Assembly: GCF_003063265.1 (NCBI RefSeq)
Contig: NZ_NERU01000010.1
Span: 88,658-152,657, forward strand
Length of the DNA: 64,000 nt
Direction: 5' to 3'
Origin: Limnohabitans sp. WS1
GTDB taxonomy: Bacteria; Pseudomonadota; Gammaproteobacteria; Burkholderiales; Burkholderiaceae_C
Of this stretch, positions 45,862-53,965 are shown piece after piece. Both the position numbers and the translations under genes were made by a program. The first letter of the stretch is position 1. Each line of letters starts with the position of its first letter. The notes below the pieces were generated by a model. The model searched no databases. It was not told the origin of the DNA and saw nothing but the letters and a program-made list of their open reading frames with translations.

Positions 45862-47067
45862 TCAATCCGCGTTGCGCGACTTCTTGACTTCGGCGGCTGG
45901 AGGTTGGTACTGCGCACCATCCAGATAACGCGAATCAACCATCACGCCTTTGCCACCTTCGTTCTTGGTGCGGCCCACAAAAGCACCCATGGTCGACTGG
46001 TGGTCTTCAGCGCGGTAGGTGATCTTGCCAAACGGTGTGTCCACCTGCAGGCCACGGAAGGCCACACGCAGTTTTTCAGAATCGGCGCTCTGGGCCTTGG
46101 CCACACCGGCAGCCACCGACTTGATCATGGCGTAACCCACCACGGAGCCCAAGCGAGGGTAATCCTTGAACTTGGCTTGATAAGCCTGCAAGAAAGCGTT
46201 GTGCTCTCGGGTGTTGTGATTGTTCCAGGGGTAACCCGTCACGATCCAGCCGTTCGGGGTTTCGTCCTTGAGTGGGTCCAGGTACTCGGGTTCGCCGGTC
46301 AGCATGCTGACGACTTCACGCCCCTGGAACAAGCCTCGGGTATTGCCTTCACGCACAAACTTGGACAGGTCGGCACCAAACAACACGTTGTAGATCGCAT
46401 CGGGCTTGGCATCAGCCAGGGCCTGCACCACGCTGCCCGCGTCGAGCCTGCCCAGCGGTGGGGCCTGCTCGGCCACAAACTCAACGTCAGGCTGGGCGGC
46501 TTTGAGCAAGGTCTTGAATGCGGCAGCAGCTGACTGGCCATATTCATAGTTGGGGTAAACCACAGCCCAGCGTTTTTTCTTGAGCTTGACCGCCTCAGGC
46601 ACCAACATGGCCGCCTGCATGTAGGTGCCGGGGCGCAAACGGAAAGTGTAGGCGTTGCCGCCTTGCCAGGTCAGCTTGTCGGTCAGCGGTTCCCCGGCCA
46701 GGAAGAAAGCTTTTTTCTGCTTGGCAAAATCGGCCACGGCCAAACCGGTGTTGGACAGGAATGTGCCTGTCAGCACATCGATCTTTTCACGCGAGATCAG
46801 CTCTTCGGCCACGCGCACAGCATCACCCGGGTTGGCGTTGTCGTCGCGCGTGATCAGCTCGAACTTCTTGCCCATCACGCCACCCGCTGCATTGATCTCT
46901 TCAATGGCCAGCTCCATGCCCTTCTTGTAGGGCTCCAGGAAAGCGGGCTGGGCTTTGTAGCTGTTGAGTTCTCCGATTTTGAAGGTGTTTTGGGCCTGCG
47001 CGGGCACGGCGACCCAGGCAAGTGCCGCCAGCGCAATCGCGCGGCGGAGAGGGTTGGCTGCTTTCAT
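45862..47067 (-). CDS. periplasmic ligand-binding protein of Liv-type ABC transporter
   Basis: A 401-residue receptor with a signal peptide (ALAALAWVAVPAQAQ) and a type I periplasmic fold: IGELNSYKAQPAFLEPYKKGMELAIEEINAAGGVMGKK, then LTGTFLSNTGLAVADFA and VVYPNYEYGQSAAAAFK. It delivers the substrate to the fused permease. It begins after AAGGAGATCC and lies 57 bases after the DUF1185 gene in the same orientation. Confidence 0.92.
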   Translation of the reverse strand: MKAANPLRRAIALAALAWVAVPAQAQNTFKIGELNSYKAQPAFLEPYKKGMELAIEEINAAGGVMGKKFELITRDDNANPGDAVRVAEELISREKIDVLTGTFLSNTGLAVADFAKQKKAFFLAGEPLTDKLTWQGGNAYTFRLRPGTYMQAAMLVPEAVKLKKKRWAVVYPNYEYGQSAAAAFKTLLKAAQPDVEFVAEQAPPLGRLDAGSVVQALADAKPDAIYNVLFGADLSKFVREGNTRGLFQGREVVSMLTGEPEYLDPLKDETPNGWIVTGYPWNNHNTREHNAFLQAYQAKFKDYPRLGSVVGYAMIKSVAAGVAKAQSADSEKLRVAFRGLQVDTPFGKITYRAEDHQSTMGAFVGRTKNEGGKGVMVDSRYLDGAQYQPPAAEVKKSRNAD

Positions 47068-47124
47068 GAAGGATCTCCTTGGGTAGGGTGAAAAAAACGA
47101 TCTCTGAATAAGGGGGTCTGCACG

Positions 47125-47709
47125 TCAGCGCAAACCGTCCTGACCTTGAATCTCATGCACTTGCAAACCGCCGATGCGCGGCAGTGGACGACCGCTGTCC
47201 GTGACCACCACAGCGACCACAATTTCTTGGGCGCGCGGCGCATCGCTCACACGCGCTTCCATGGCATCAAAATGACTGCGCACAAAAGCCGCATCCTTGT
47301 GGCCCAAGGGCACATCAATGGTGGTGCCCATGCCGCCACGTTTTTTGGCCGAAGGCACCAGTGCCGCGCCTTTTTCAACCGCTGCGCGCAAGGGCGCACC
47401 CAGCTTGGGGTGCAAGATGGCGGCGGCGTGTTCCAGCTCACCGGCTTCACCCACGATGGCGGCCTTGCCATAACTTTGCGCCTGGCCAGGCTCGATCCCC
47501 AAAGCCTGCACGCATTTTTGCCCCAGCAGGGCGCCCAGCTCTTCGCCTATGGCGATCAACTCGTCCAGGTTTTCGCTGTAACGCCCGGCATAGGGGTTGG
47601 CAATCACGGCCATGGCCAAAGCGCGACGCGTGGGGGGGTTGACGGCACGGCCCATTTCAAGCCGTGTCTCGTCCACTTGAACAATGATTTTTCGGATTTG
47701 TGCGGGCAT
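47125..47709 (-). CDS. DUF1185 'amino acid synthesis' family protein, copy A
   Basis: A 194-residue member of the family annotated amino acid synthesis protein (DUF1185). Conserved segments are VIANPYAGRY, GKAAIVGEAGELEHAAAILHP and VPSAKKRGGMGTTIDVPLGH. A solved family member shows a chorismate mutase-like fold, but the reaction is unknown. A paralogue lies directly upstream, and both sit between the hnr and transporter genes, suggesting a step of nicotinate catabolism after ring opening or a chaperone-like role. Good ribosome-binding site (AAGGAG). Confidence 0.85.
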   Translation of the reverse strand: MPAQIRKIIVQVDETRLEMGRAVNPPTRRALAMAVIANPYAGRYSENLDELIAIGEELGALLGQKCVQALGIEPGQAQSYGKAAIVGEAGELEHAAAILHPKLGAPLRAAVEKGAALVPSAKKRGGMGTTIDVPLGHKDAAFVRSHFDAMEARVSDAPRAQEIVVAVVVTDSGRPLPRIGGLQVHEIQGQDGLR

Positions 47710-47751
47710 CGAAGACGTCTCCTTGAGGGTGTGTGGGGTGGTCGTGCGGAA

Positions 47752-48396
47752 TCAGCGCAGGCCGTTCCACTGGTTGATGTCTTTGGCACGCAAGCCACCC
47801 ACGCGATCATGGATGCGGTAGCCGGTGGTCATGGCCAGAATGAAGACGATTTCATCAGGCAAAGGGGCACCAGGCACACGCACCTCGATGGCGTCAAACT
47901 GGCCGCGCACATAAGAAGCATTGATGTTGGTCAGCGGCACGTCGAGCGTGGCACCAGGCGGGCCGACTTTTTTGGTCGAAGGCACGATGGCCAAGGCATT
48001 GCCGGGCTGGCCGGTGGGCTTCTCGTCGACCTTGCCTGACTTGTACGCGGCGCGGTCACCCTTCCAGCCCAGCAATTCGCGCATGGCGTAGCCACCCGGC
48101 ACATGCCACAGCGCGCCATGTTCGAGCTCACCCAGCTCACCCACAATCGCCCCCTTGCCATACGTGGCAATGCGTTCGGCTGGCACATCCATGGCCACCA
48201 GCAGCTGGCGCGCCATGTCAATGCCCACATCCTGCAAGGCATCCATCATCGGCAAGATGTTGGGCTCGTAACGGCCCGCGTAGGGGTTGGTCATCACCGC
48301 ACCGATGGCGCCGCGCAGCAGGGGCTGGTCCGGTGCAGGACCGAATTCATGGAAAATTTCTTCCACCTGGGTGAACACACGTCGTATTTCAATCAT
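47752..48396 (-). CDS. DUF1185 'amino acid synthesis' family protein, copy B
   Basis: A 214-residue paralogue of the downstream protein, sharing VMTNPYAGRYEPN, GKGAIVGELGELEHGALWHVPGG and VPSTKKVGPPGATLDVPLTN, but with an extra stretch near residues 110-130. The two copies are clearly diverged, not a recent duplication, so they may form a heteromer or use different substrates. It is 20 bases after the UPF0280 gene. Confidence 0.85.
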   Translation of the reverse strand: MIEIRRVFTQVEEIFHEFGPAPDQPLLRGAIGAVMTNPYAGRYEPNILPMMDALQDVGIDMARQLLVAMDVPAERIATYGKGAIVGELGELEHGALWHVPGGYAMRELLGWKGDRAAYKSGKVDEKPTGQPGNALAIVPSTKKVGPPGATLDVPLTNINASYVRGQFDAIEVRVPGAPLPDEIVFILAMTTGYRIHDRVGGLRAKDINQWNGLR

Positions 48397-48416
48397 TTCG
48401 TCACCATAAGCATTTC

Positions 48417-49355
48417 TCAGGCCAAGGCCAGAGGATTGTCCTCAAAGGATAAGGGCTCAGCCGCTGCCGCCATGGGCAACAAGCGCGTTTGCCCCTGACA
48501 CACCAGAGCCGCCGCTGCGATCAAGCCCTGCGCCTGACATTCTCGTGCTCGCTGCCAACCCGCCTGAAGGGCGCGCTGTACCCACTCTAAAGGCAAGCTC
48601 GGCACCTCCACTGTCACCGCCAAATCATCCAGATCGGTCATGTCGCGCAGGCTGTTGGCGGGCTGACGAACGATGCCTGGATGCGCCACATTGACCGCAT
48701 TGGCAATGATGCTGGCCGCCGCATCGGCTTGCGCCGCCGTAGCGGCCAACACCGTCACGCTGTCGGCAATGCCCAAAGAAAAACTGCGGCCCCGCCAGCC
48801 ACTGGTAGCCACGCCGCGCACGGGCATGGTGTGGGCAATTTCAAATGCACCATCGAGCTTCAGGCCATGCATCAACTCCTGCACTTGTAAACGTGCCAAA
48901 TCGGCATACAAGCCCACCCGCACCGACTGACCGGGTGCCAGGTGCAAGGCGATGTCGCCGCCATTGTTGACCCAGGCCCGTGCCACGCCTGCGCGGGCAT
49001 AACAAGCCAGCAGCTCTTGCGCCACACTGCCTGCCACTGCGGCCATGGGCGTGATGTAGGTCTGGTCTGCCCAAGGTGCGCAAGCCTGCCACATGCGGCG
49101 CGCCACGTTGCCTTGCAAAGGACATGCCGTGCCCGCTTGCACAGGCAAGCGCAAAACTTGCCACTGTGCCATCAACTCCGCCAGCAAGGGCTCAAAGCGC
49201 GTCCAGGCTAGTTCGTGCGCGAGCGCCACAGCCAATTCACCGTCCGGCCCCCAAGGGTCGGCACCGATCACGATGTCCATGGGGCCATGTTGGAAATGCC
49301 AGCGGCCGTCGGGCAAGCGGTGACGAGTAGCACTCACGCGGGGCACCTCATCCAA
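48417..49355 (-). CDS. UPF0280 (ApbE-superfamily) protein
   Basis: A 312-residue protein of the UPF0280 family. It shows VNNGGDIALHL and TSGWRGRSFSLGIADSVTVLAATAAQADAAASIIANAV, patterns that place the family in the ApbE-like superfamily; ApbE itself attaches FMN covalently to proteins. The frame begins at TTG 49355 (or GTG 49346) and overlaps the hnr stop by eight bases, so it is translated together with hnr. Since 6-hydroxynicotinate reductase of the anaerobic pathway holds covalent flavin, a role in attaching that flavin is a reasonable but unproven idea. Confidence 0.85.
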   Translation of the reverse strand: MDEVPRVSATRHRLPDGRWHFQHGPMDIVIGADPWGPDGELAVALAHELAWTRFEPLLAELMAQWQVLRLPVQAGTACPLQGNVARRMWQACAPWADQTYITPMAAVAGSVAQELLACYARAGVARAWVNNGGDIALHLAPGQSVRVGLYADLARLQVQELMHGLKLDGAFEIAHTMPVRGVATSGWRGRSFSLGIADSVTVLAATAAQADAAASIIANAVNVAHPGIVRQPANSLRDMTDLDDLAVTVEVPSLPLEWVQRALQAGWQRARECQAQGLIAAAALVCQGQTRLLPMAAAAEPLSFEDNPLALA

Positions 49356-50943
49356 GCATCGGGTCTTGCCCGAGCGGCCAGGGGTTGGCCTGCGCTTGGG
49401 CCTGCCATGACAGGGCCGTTGGGGCGCCGTCGCTGTGCCAGGAACCTTGCTTCAAGACATCCTGCAACGAGCGCACATACGCCATGTGTCCTCCCAAGGC
49501 CTGGTAGTCGGACAGTCGCATGCTGAATTCAATCGGGGCAATGATGGCGGGCGTGGGCACCGTGCCAAAACTGTTGTCTGGCATGCGCAACACATCCGAC
49601 ATCACGGTGATGCCGCCACCTGGCCAGACAAAAGCTGGGGCTCCGCCACACGTCACATTGACCAAAGCCTGCTTGATGGCACGTGTGAGCAAGACCGGGT
49701 TTTCGGTGACGCCGGCACGCAAACTGCCACCCGCACCCCCCAGAAACATCACACTGCACAACGAAGGCTCGCAATTCTCGCCAATGCGTTCAACAATGAC
49801 CCGCACCGCTGCAGGCATGTCTTGCTGCACGGCCTGCAGTTGCTCGTTCAGTACATACCAAGCTGCATGCTCGCCTGTGGTCGAGGTCATGAGCATTCGC
49901 AAGCCCGGCCAGGCCACCTGTGGGTCCCAGCCTTCGATGATGGACAAGGGATCGTCAATGTCGGTGCCCCCCCAGCCATTGCCCGGGTTGGCCACCTGAA
50001 AGTACCGCCCAGGGGTCGATTTGCGTCCCCGCATGTCGATGCCCGAGGGCTTCATGTTCAGGCAGCGCCCCGCCTGGTGCTCGGTCAGGACGCCGGTGAT
50101 GTGGTCGTCCAACACCACCACCTCGTCGGCCAAGCCCAAAAATTGCTTGGCAAAAATACCCACCACGGCCGAGCCGCAGCCCACGCGCATGCGCTGCTCC
50201 TGCACGCCGTTGACGATGGGCGCGTGCCCAGCCTGGATCACCAGCTGCGCGCCGCCATCAATGGTCAGTTCTACCGCCTGCTTGTTGCCCAACGCCTGCA
50301 TCATGTCCACGGTGACGCGGCCTTCTTTTTTGCTGCCGCCGGTCAGGTGGTGCACCCCGCCGAGCGAGAGCATTTGCGAGCCATATTCAGCGGTGGTGAC
50401 ATGCCCCACCACCTCGCCCTTCATGCGCACATTGGCTTGCTCAGCACCCAGAAAACGGTCGGTGTCGATCTTCACCTTGAAACTGCAGTAGCTGAAAATG
50501 CCTTCGGTGACCACCGTCACCATGTCCACCCCGTCGACCTGCGAAGACACGATGAAAGGCGCTGGCTTGTAGTCGGGATAGGTGGTGGACGAGCCCACGC
50601 CCGTCACAAACACCTGATCGCTGTTCAGCAGATCACCGCTCCACGCCGTTGGCCCTTCATCGGATGCACCTGCAGCAAACGGCACGAGCACTGGCTCATC
50701 TTTCTCGAGCGTGCGCCGCAAAAAAACCACCGGGTCCACACGCACCAGCAGCCCTTCGCGGTTGGCATAACGGTCACAGGCCCCGAGCCGTCCTTCTGAA
50801 ATTTGGCAAAGGACGGGACAGGCATTGCACTCGATCTTGGCACCACTCATGCGCTCATTGCGCAGCTTGGCACGCTCTGGCACTTGCGGCATCGCCAGTG
50901 TCTCCATGCCGGGAAGCCCATCGGTTTTTGAGTGTTCGGTCAT
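49348..50943 (-). CDS. hnr: 6-hydroxynicotinate reductase (iron-sulfur flavoprotein)
   Basis: A protein of about 531 residues matching the 6-hydroxynicotinate reductase family. The N-terminal Cys-rich motif IECNACPVLC...GACDRY binds Fe-S; the rest contains VTVVTEGIFSYCSFKVKID, GGVHHLTGGSKKEGRV and MFLGGAGGSLRAGVTENP. In the characterised anaerobic pathway Hnr reduces 6-hydroxynicotinate to 1,4,5,6-tetrahydro-6-oxonicotinate with ferredoxin and carries covalent flavin. ATG 50943 is chosen; a GTG at 51012 would place the start inside the operator palindrome. It heads a minus-strand run of eleven genes to 36.25 kb. Confidence 0.82.
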   Translation of the reverse strand: MTEHSKTDGLPGMETLAMPQVPERAKLRNERMSGAKIECNACPVLCQISEGRLGACDRYANREGLLVRVDPVVFLRRTLEKDEPVLVPFAAGASDEGPTAWSGDLLNSDQVFVTGVGSSTTYPDYKPAPFIVSSQVDGVDMVTVVTEGIFSYCSFKVKIDTDRFLGAEQANVRMKGEVVGHVTTAEYGSQMLSLGGVHHLTGGSKKEGRVTVDMMQALGNKQAVELTIDGGAQLVIQAGHAPIVNGVQEQRMRVGCGSAVVGIFAKQFLGLADEVVVLDDHITGVLTEHQAGRCLNMKPSGIDMRGRKSTPGRYFQVANPGNGWGGTDIDDPLSIIEGWDPQVAWPGLRMLMTSTTGEHAAWYVLNEQLQAVQQDMPAAVRVIVERIGENCEPSLCSVMFLGGAGGSLRAGVTENPVLLTRAIKQALVNVTCGGAPAFVWPGGGITVMSDVLRMPDNSFGTVPTPAIIAPIEFSMRLSDYQALGGHMAYVRSLQDVLKQGSWHSDGAPTALSWQAQAQANPWPLGQDPMLG

Positions 50944-51000
50944 CTCGGTGTGTGCCTGTGAAAAAGCCGAAGTGCGCGCTTGCACGACGTTTTCATTTTG

Positions 51001-51053
51001 TGTAGTATTCACAACACCAAAATGTTGTGTTCACTACATTAAAGTTAATGTAG
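51001..51053. promoter_or_regulatory. nested palindromes in the divergent hnr/fpr promoter, probable TetR operator
   Basis: 51001-51038 has outer arms TGTAGT/ACTACA and inner arms ACAACA/TGTTGT around CCAAAA. It overlaps a second perfect repeat at 51034-51053, CTACATTAA-AG-TTAATGTAG. The half-site TGTAG thus occurs three times, alternating in direction. It lies between the divergent hnr and fpr genes and close to a tetR-type gene, so it is the likely operator controlling both operons. Confidence 0.7.
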
Positions 51054-51149
51054 CGCATCCTGTTTTGCTGTGCAACAGTGTTTTCCCCAAGCTGTCGTGC
51101 ACAGCCCTGCAAAGGGTTTTTGCTTTGTTCAACCTGACCTTGATAAACC

Positions 51150-51923
51150 ATGAGCGCCTTTCTTGAAGAACGCGTATTGAGCGTGCACCATTGGACAGAC
51201 CGCCTGTTTTCATTTACCACCACACGCGATCCATCGCTGCGTTTTTCAAATGGTCACTTCACCATGATTGGACTGCGCTTGAATGGCAAACCGCTGCTTC
51301 GGGCGTACAGCATCGCCAGCCCCAACTACGAAGAACATCTTGAATTTCTGAGCATCAAGGTCGAAGAAGGCCCCTTGACTTCCCACCTTCAGCACATCCA
51401 GGTGGGCGACACCATCATCGTTGGCAAAAAGCCCACAGGCACCTTGCTGATCGACTACCTGACGCCAGCCAAACGCTTGTACCTGCTGTCAACGGGGACG
51501 GGCTTGGCACCCTTCCTGAGCATCATCCGAGACCCCGAGACCTATGCAAAATTTGAAAGCGTGGTGGTGGTCCATGGTGTGCGTCAGGTGGATGAGTTGG
51601 CTTACCACGACCTGATCATCGATCACTTGCCGCAACACGAATTTCTGGGCGAAATGATTGGCCAGCAGCTGCGCTACTACCCGACAGTCACGCGCGAGAC
51701 TTACCGCAACATGGGCCGTGTGACGGCGCTGATTGAAAGTGGCAAACTGTTTACGGACCTGGCCCTGCCCGCCATAAACCCGACCGAGGACCGGGTCATG
51801 TTGTGCGGCAGCCCGGGCATGCTCAACGACCTCAAGCACATGCTGGAGACTCAGGGCTTTGTAGAGGGCAACACCAGCATTCCTGGTGACTTTGTGATTG
51901 AACGGGCATTTGTCGAGAAATAA
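51150..51923 (+). CDS. fpr: ferredoxin-NADP(+) reductase
   Basis: A 257-residue bacterial FNR: FAD motif LRAYSIASP, VEEGPLTSHL, NADP site STGTGLAPFLSIIRDP, MLCGSPGML, and the conserved C-terminal end VIERAFVEK. It exchanges electrons between NADPH and ferredoxin or flavodoxin. Placed opposite hnr and upstream of ena, it most likely supplies low-potential electrons to 6-hydroxynicotinate reductase. No ferredoxin gene is in the window. Confidence 0.92.
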   Translation: MSAFLEERVLSVHHWTDRLFSFTTTRDPSLRFSNGHFTMIGLRLNGKPLLRAYSIASPNYEEHLEFLSIKVEEGPLTSHLQHIQVGDTIIVGKKPTGTLLIDYLTPAKRLYLLSTGTGLAPFLSIIRDPETYAKFESVVVVHGVRQVDELAYHDLIIDHLPQHEFLGEMIGQQLRYYPTVTRETYRNMGRVTALIESGKLFTDLALPAINPTEDRVMLCGSPGMLNDLKHMLETQGFVEGNTSIPGDFVIERAFVEK

Positions 51924-51929
51924 ATACAC

Positions 51930-52631
51930 ATGGTGACTGCAGCACGCCAACCCAAGTCCAGCCTGGCCAAGCCTGGTGCCAAGCGCGTGGTAGGGGTGCG
52001 CGAACACAGCGCGCAACAAACACGTGAAAGCATTTTGCGCGCCGCCATCAAGGTTTTTGCGCAGCACGGTTACGAAGGCGGCAGTGTCGAAAAGATTTCG
52101 CGGCAGGCCAAGTCCTATGACCGCATGATCTATTACTACTTCGGCAGCAAGGAAGGCTTGTTCATCGAAGTGCTGGAAACGATTTACCGCCGCATGAACG
52201 ATGCTGAAGCGCAATTGGCCATCGATGTGAGCACACCCCTGCTTGCCTTGGAGAAAGTGATTCATTTTGTCCTCGACTACTACCGCAATCATCCGGAGTT
52301 CGTCACCCTGCTCAACACGGAAAACCTGCACAAAGGCAAGCACATCGTGAAGTCGCTTCGGGCGCGCGAGTTCTCTTCACCGGCGATCGCCGTGATCCAT
52401 GACATCTTGCGCGCCGGTGTATCGCAGGGTCTGTTTCGTGCCGACATATCGGCACGCGACGTTTACCTGTTGATTGCGGCCACCGGTTATTTCTACATGT
52501 CCAACCGGTACACCTTATCGGCATTTTTGGGCGAAAACATCGACGCGCCACAGGCTGTCGCGCAGTGGAAATCTTTCGTCATTGACACCGTGTTCCGCGT
52601 GGTCAATGTCCCCCATCCATCCAATCCCTAA
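51930..52631 (+). CDS. TetR family regulator (NicS-like by context)
   Basis: A 233-residue TetR protein with a basic 25-residue N-terminal extension, then the helix-turn-helix (ESILRAAIKVFAQHGYEGGSVEKISRQAKSYDRMIYYYFGSKEGLFIEVLE, about residues 33-80) and a helical ligand domain. It is six bases after fpr and 11 before ena. In aerobic nicotinate degraders a TetR regulator, NicS, controls nicAB; this protein probably has that role for the hybrid pathway and would bind the palindromes at 51001-51053. Confidence 0.88.
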   Translation: MVTAARQPKSSLAKPGAKRVVGVREHSAQQTRESILRAAIKVFAQHGYEGGSVEKISRQAKSYDRMIYYYFGSKEGLFIEVLETIYRRMNDAEAQLAIDVSTPLLALEKVIHFVLDYYRNHPEFVTLLNTENLHKGKHIVKSLRAREFSSPAIAVIHDILRAGVSQGLFRADISARDVYLLIAATGYFYMSNRYTLSAFLGENIDAPQAVAQWKSFVIDTVFRVVNVPHPSNP

Positions 52632-52642
52632 GGAGCCCCCTC

Positions 52643-53839
52643 ATGGCAGACATCAGCACCACCGGCGCATCCGGCAAAGTCGTCATCAAAAACATTGGCT
52701 TGTTGCTCTCGGGCGACTTGGATCAGCCCATCTTGCAGGCTGACACCATCGTCGTGCAGGACGGCCTCATCACTGCCGTAGGCCGCGAGAAAGATTGCGA
52801 TCTGGAAGGTGCCCAAACCGTGATCGACGCCAGGCAAACCTGTGTCTGCCCGGGCTTGATCGACAGCCATGTACATCCGGTGTTTGGCGACTGGACACCG
52901 CGCCAAAACCAGATCGGCTGGATCGACTCCACCATGAACGGCGGCGTGACGACCATGGTCTCGGCCGGTGAAGTGCATTTGCCTGGCCGCCCCAAAGACA
53001 TCGTGGGCCTCAAGGCCCTGGCCATCACGGCACAACGCGCTTTTGACAACTTTCGCCCCGGAGGCGTGAAAGTGATCGCGGGCGCGCCCATCATTGAAAA
53101 AGGCATGACCGAGCAAGACTTCAAGGACCTGGCCGACGCGGGCGTCACGCTGCTGGGCGAAGTCGGCTTGGGCTCGGTCAAGGCAGGGTACGAGGCCCAG
53201 CAAATGGTGGCCTGGGCTCGCAAGCACGGCATCCAAAGCACGATCCACACCGGCGGTCCCTCGATTCCGGGCTCGGGCATGATAGACAAGGATGTGGTGC
53301 TCGAAGCCGATGCCGACGTCATTGGTCACATCAACGGCGGGCACACCTCGCTGCCTGAGGCCCATGTCTGCGAGTTGTGTGAAAAATCCTCACGCGCCAT
53401 CGAGATCGTGCACAACGGCAACGAACGGGTGGCCATTGCAGCGGCGCGTGCGGCGCTCGAACTCAAGTGCCCGCACCGCATCATTTTGGGCACCGATGGC
53501 CCGGCAGGCTCTGGCGTGCAACCCTTGGGCATGTTGCGCATGGTGGCCTTGCTGTCGAGTCTGGCCAACATCCCGGCCGAGTTGGTGTTTTGCTTTGCGA
53601 CAGGCAACACGGCACGCATCCGCAACTTGAACTGTGGCTTGATCGAAGTCGGTCGGGCAGCCGATTTTGTATTCATGGACCGCGCACAGCACACCGCAGG
53701 CAAAACCCTGCTGGAGAGCGTTCAGCTGGGCGACATTCCCGGCATTGGCATGGTCATGATCGACGGCCTGGTGCGTTGCGGCCGCAGCCGCAACACACCC
53801 CCCGCCACCGAAATTCCGGTGGTGCTGGGCAGCCATTGA
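52643..53839 (+). CDS. ena: enamidase (6-oxo-1,4,5,6-tetrahydronicotinate amidohydrolase)
   Basis: A 398-residue amidohydrolase. Metal-binding motif GLIDSHVHPVFGDW, then GGVTTMVSAGEVHLPGRPKDI, a bridging/ligand region HTGGPSIPGSG, VIGHINGGHTSLPE and the final Asp in ILGTDGPAGSG. The specific pattern (GEVHLPGRP, GHINGGHTSLP) is that of enamidase, the Fe-Zn enzyme that opens tetrahydro-6-oxonicotinate to 2-formylglutarate and ammonia. Together with hnr and nicAB in the same locus this gives three consecutive steps. Confidence 0.85.
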   Translation: MADISTTGASGKVVIKNIGLLLSGDLDQPILQADTIVVQDGLITAVGREKDCDLEGAQTVIDARQTCVCPGLIDSHVHPVFGDWTPRQNQIGWIDSTMNGGVTTMVSAGEVHLPGRPKDIVGLKALAITAQRAFDNFRPGGVKVIAGAPIIEKGMTEQDFKDLADAGVTLLGEVGLGSVKAGYEAQQMVAWARKHGIQSTIHTGGPSIPGSGMIDKDVVLEADADVIGHINGGHTSLPEAHVCELCEKSSRAIEIVHNGNERVAIAAARAALELKCPHRIILGTDGPAGSGVQPLGMLRMVALLSSLANIPAELVFCFATGNTARIRNLNCGLIEVGRAADFVFMDRAQHTAGKTLLESVQLGDIPGIGMVMIDGLVRCGRSRNTPPATEIPVVLGSH

Positions 53840-53965
53840 CACTCCGGCTGCAACGCTGGCAGCCTTTTTTCATCCCGCTGATCACCCTGCCCCAGCGCTT
53901 TCGCGGTGACAGCGGTGCAAGGGATGGGCATTTTCCACTGGCTTTCAACAAGGACCTCCGGCCCC

